In this document: piece after piece, positions 5,510-5,793 of the stretch
Layout of the letters: each line of letters opens with the position of its first letter
Position numbering within the stretch: position 1 is the first letter of the stretch
Assembly: GCA_013044425.1 (NCBI GenBank)
Contig: JABEUK010000039.1
Span: forward strand, 1 to 5,793
DNA from: Thermoplasmata archaeon
GTDB taxonomy: Archaea; Thermoplasmatota; Thermoplasmata; Lutacidiplasmatales; UBA184
Reading direction: 5' to 3'
DNA length: 5,793 nucleotides
Program-made: the position numbers and the translations under genes
Notes under the pieces: generated by a model
Databases searched by the model: none
Seen by the model: the letters and a program-made list of their open reading frames with translations, nothing else
What the model was told of the DNA's origin: nothing

Positions 5510-5793
5510 ATGGGGGTCTTCGAGTTCCGGCTTCCCGACATCGGCGAGGGCGTCGCCGAGGGCGAGGTCGTTCAGTGGTTCGTGAAGGAGGGGGAGATGA
5601 TCCAGGAGGATGGCCCTCTCGTCAGCGTCCTGACGGACAAAGCGAACGTCGAGATCCCCTCTCCGAAGGCCGGGAGGATCGCGAAACTTCACGCCCCCGT
5701 AGGGCAGAAAGTCAAGGTCGGTGGCCTCCTCGTCACGATCGAGGTGTCGGACGCGCCCTCCGGCGCCGCGCCTGCCTCACCGGTCCCCGCGCC
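5510..5793 (+). CDS. 2-oxoacid dehydrogenase E2 component (lipoyl acyltransferase), N-terminal part
   Basis: The frame opens with ATG at 5510 and runs off the window after 94 complete codons. Residues 4-80 form a lipoyl domain: FEFRLPDIGEGVAEGEVVQW is the standard opening, and LTDKANVEIPSP (41-52) holds the lipoyl-accepting Lys44 in the DKA turn, followed by GRIAKLHAPVGQKVKVGGLL. From about residue 83 the chain becomes Ala/Pro/Ser-rich (SDAPSGAAPASPVPA), the usual flexible linker to a subunit-binding domain and the catalytic acyltransferase core, which lie outside. The protein carries acyl groups from E1 on the swinging lipoyl arm to CoA. It follows E1 beta by 11 bases with a good AGGAG, so it is co-translated. 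Whether it is an acetyl- or branched-chain acyltransferase needs the missing core. Confidence 0.94.
   Translation, partial: MGVFEFRLPDIGEGVAEGEVVQWFVKEGEMIQEDGPLVSVLTDKANVEIPSPKAGRIAKLHAPVGQKVKVGGLLVTIEVSDAPSGAAPASPVPA

Noticed and set aside
5660..5793. Ala/Pro-rich tail of the E2 fragment as a separate repeat element
   Set aside because: It is the ordinary flexible linker after a lipoyl domain and shows no repeat at DNA level.

Overview
The window is GC-rich, almost fully coding DNA, most likely chromosomal and plausibly from a GC-rich archaeon (inference). Three transcription-unit starts each show an isolated AT-rich, TATA-like octamer in otherwise GC-rich DNA. These lie about 29-42 bases before the start codon and have no clear bacterial -35 partner where one was looked for. 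Genes inside operons instead carry good Shine-Dalgarno sequences. That mix of short-leader or leaderless first genes with SD-led internal genes is typical of many archaea, but the sequence alone cannot exclude a GC-rich bacterium.

Left part (1-2233 and on to 3217, minus strand). Reading leftward from 3217 there is an ABC-2 type exporter operon: an ATPase (3217 to 2234), then two different six-helix membrane subunits (2233 to 1424 and 1420 to 602). The three genes are packed with 0 and 3 bases between them. The set looks like a complete ABC-2 exporter with one ATPase gene and two non-identical permeases; its cargo cannot be read from the sequence. Just downstream, in the same direction, is the N-terminal part of an IS630-family transposase-like protein (550 to the window edge). 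It has two helix-turn-helix segments but an apparently altered first catalytic position.

Middle (3218-3447). This is a divergent intergenic region with a TATA-like element facing each way and a cluster of inverted repeats between them.

Right part (3448-5793, plus strand). This is the start of a 2-oxoacid dehydrogenase complex operon: E1 alpha (3448-4524), E1 beta (4521-5498, TTG start overlapping the E1 alpha stop) and the lipoyl domain of E2 (5510 to the edge). E1 alpha and beta form the thiamine-diphosphate decarboxylase that loads an acyl group onto the E2 lipoyl lysine, yielding acyl-CoA. The E3 dihydrolipoamide dehydrogenase gene would be expected beyond the edge. The substrate (pyruvate or branched-chain 2-oxoacids) is not settled.

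I found no RNA genes, CRISPR array or clearly new system. The points most worth a second look are the degenerate transposase-like gene and the repeat-rich divergent promoter region.
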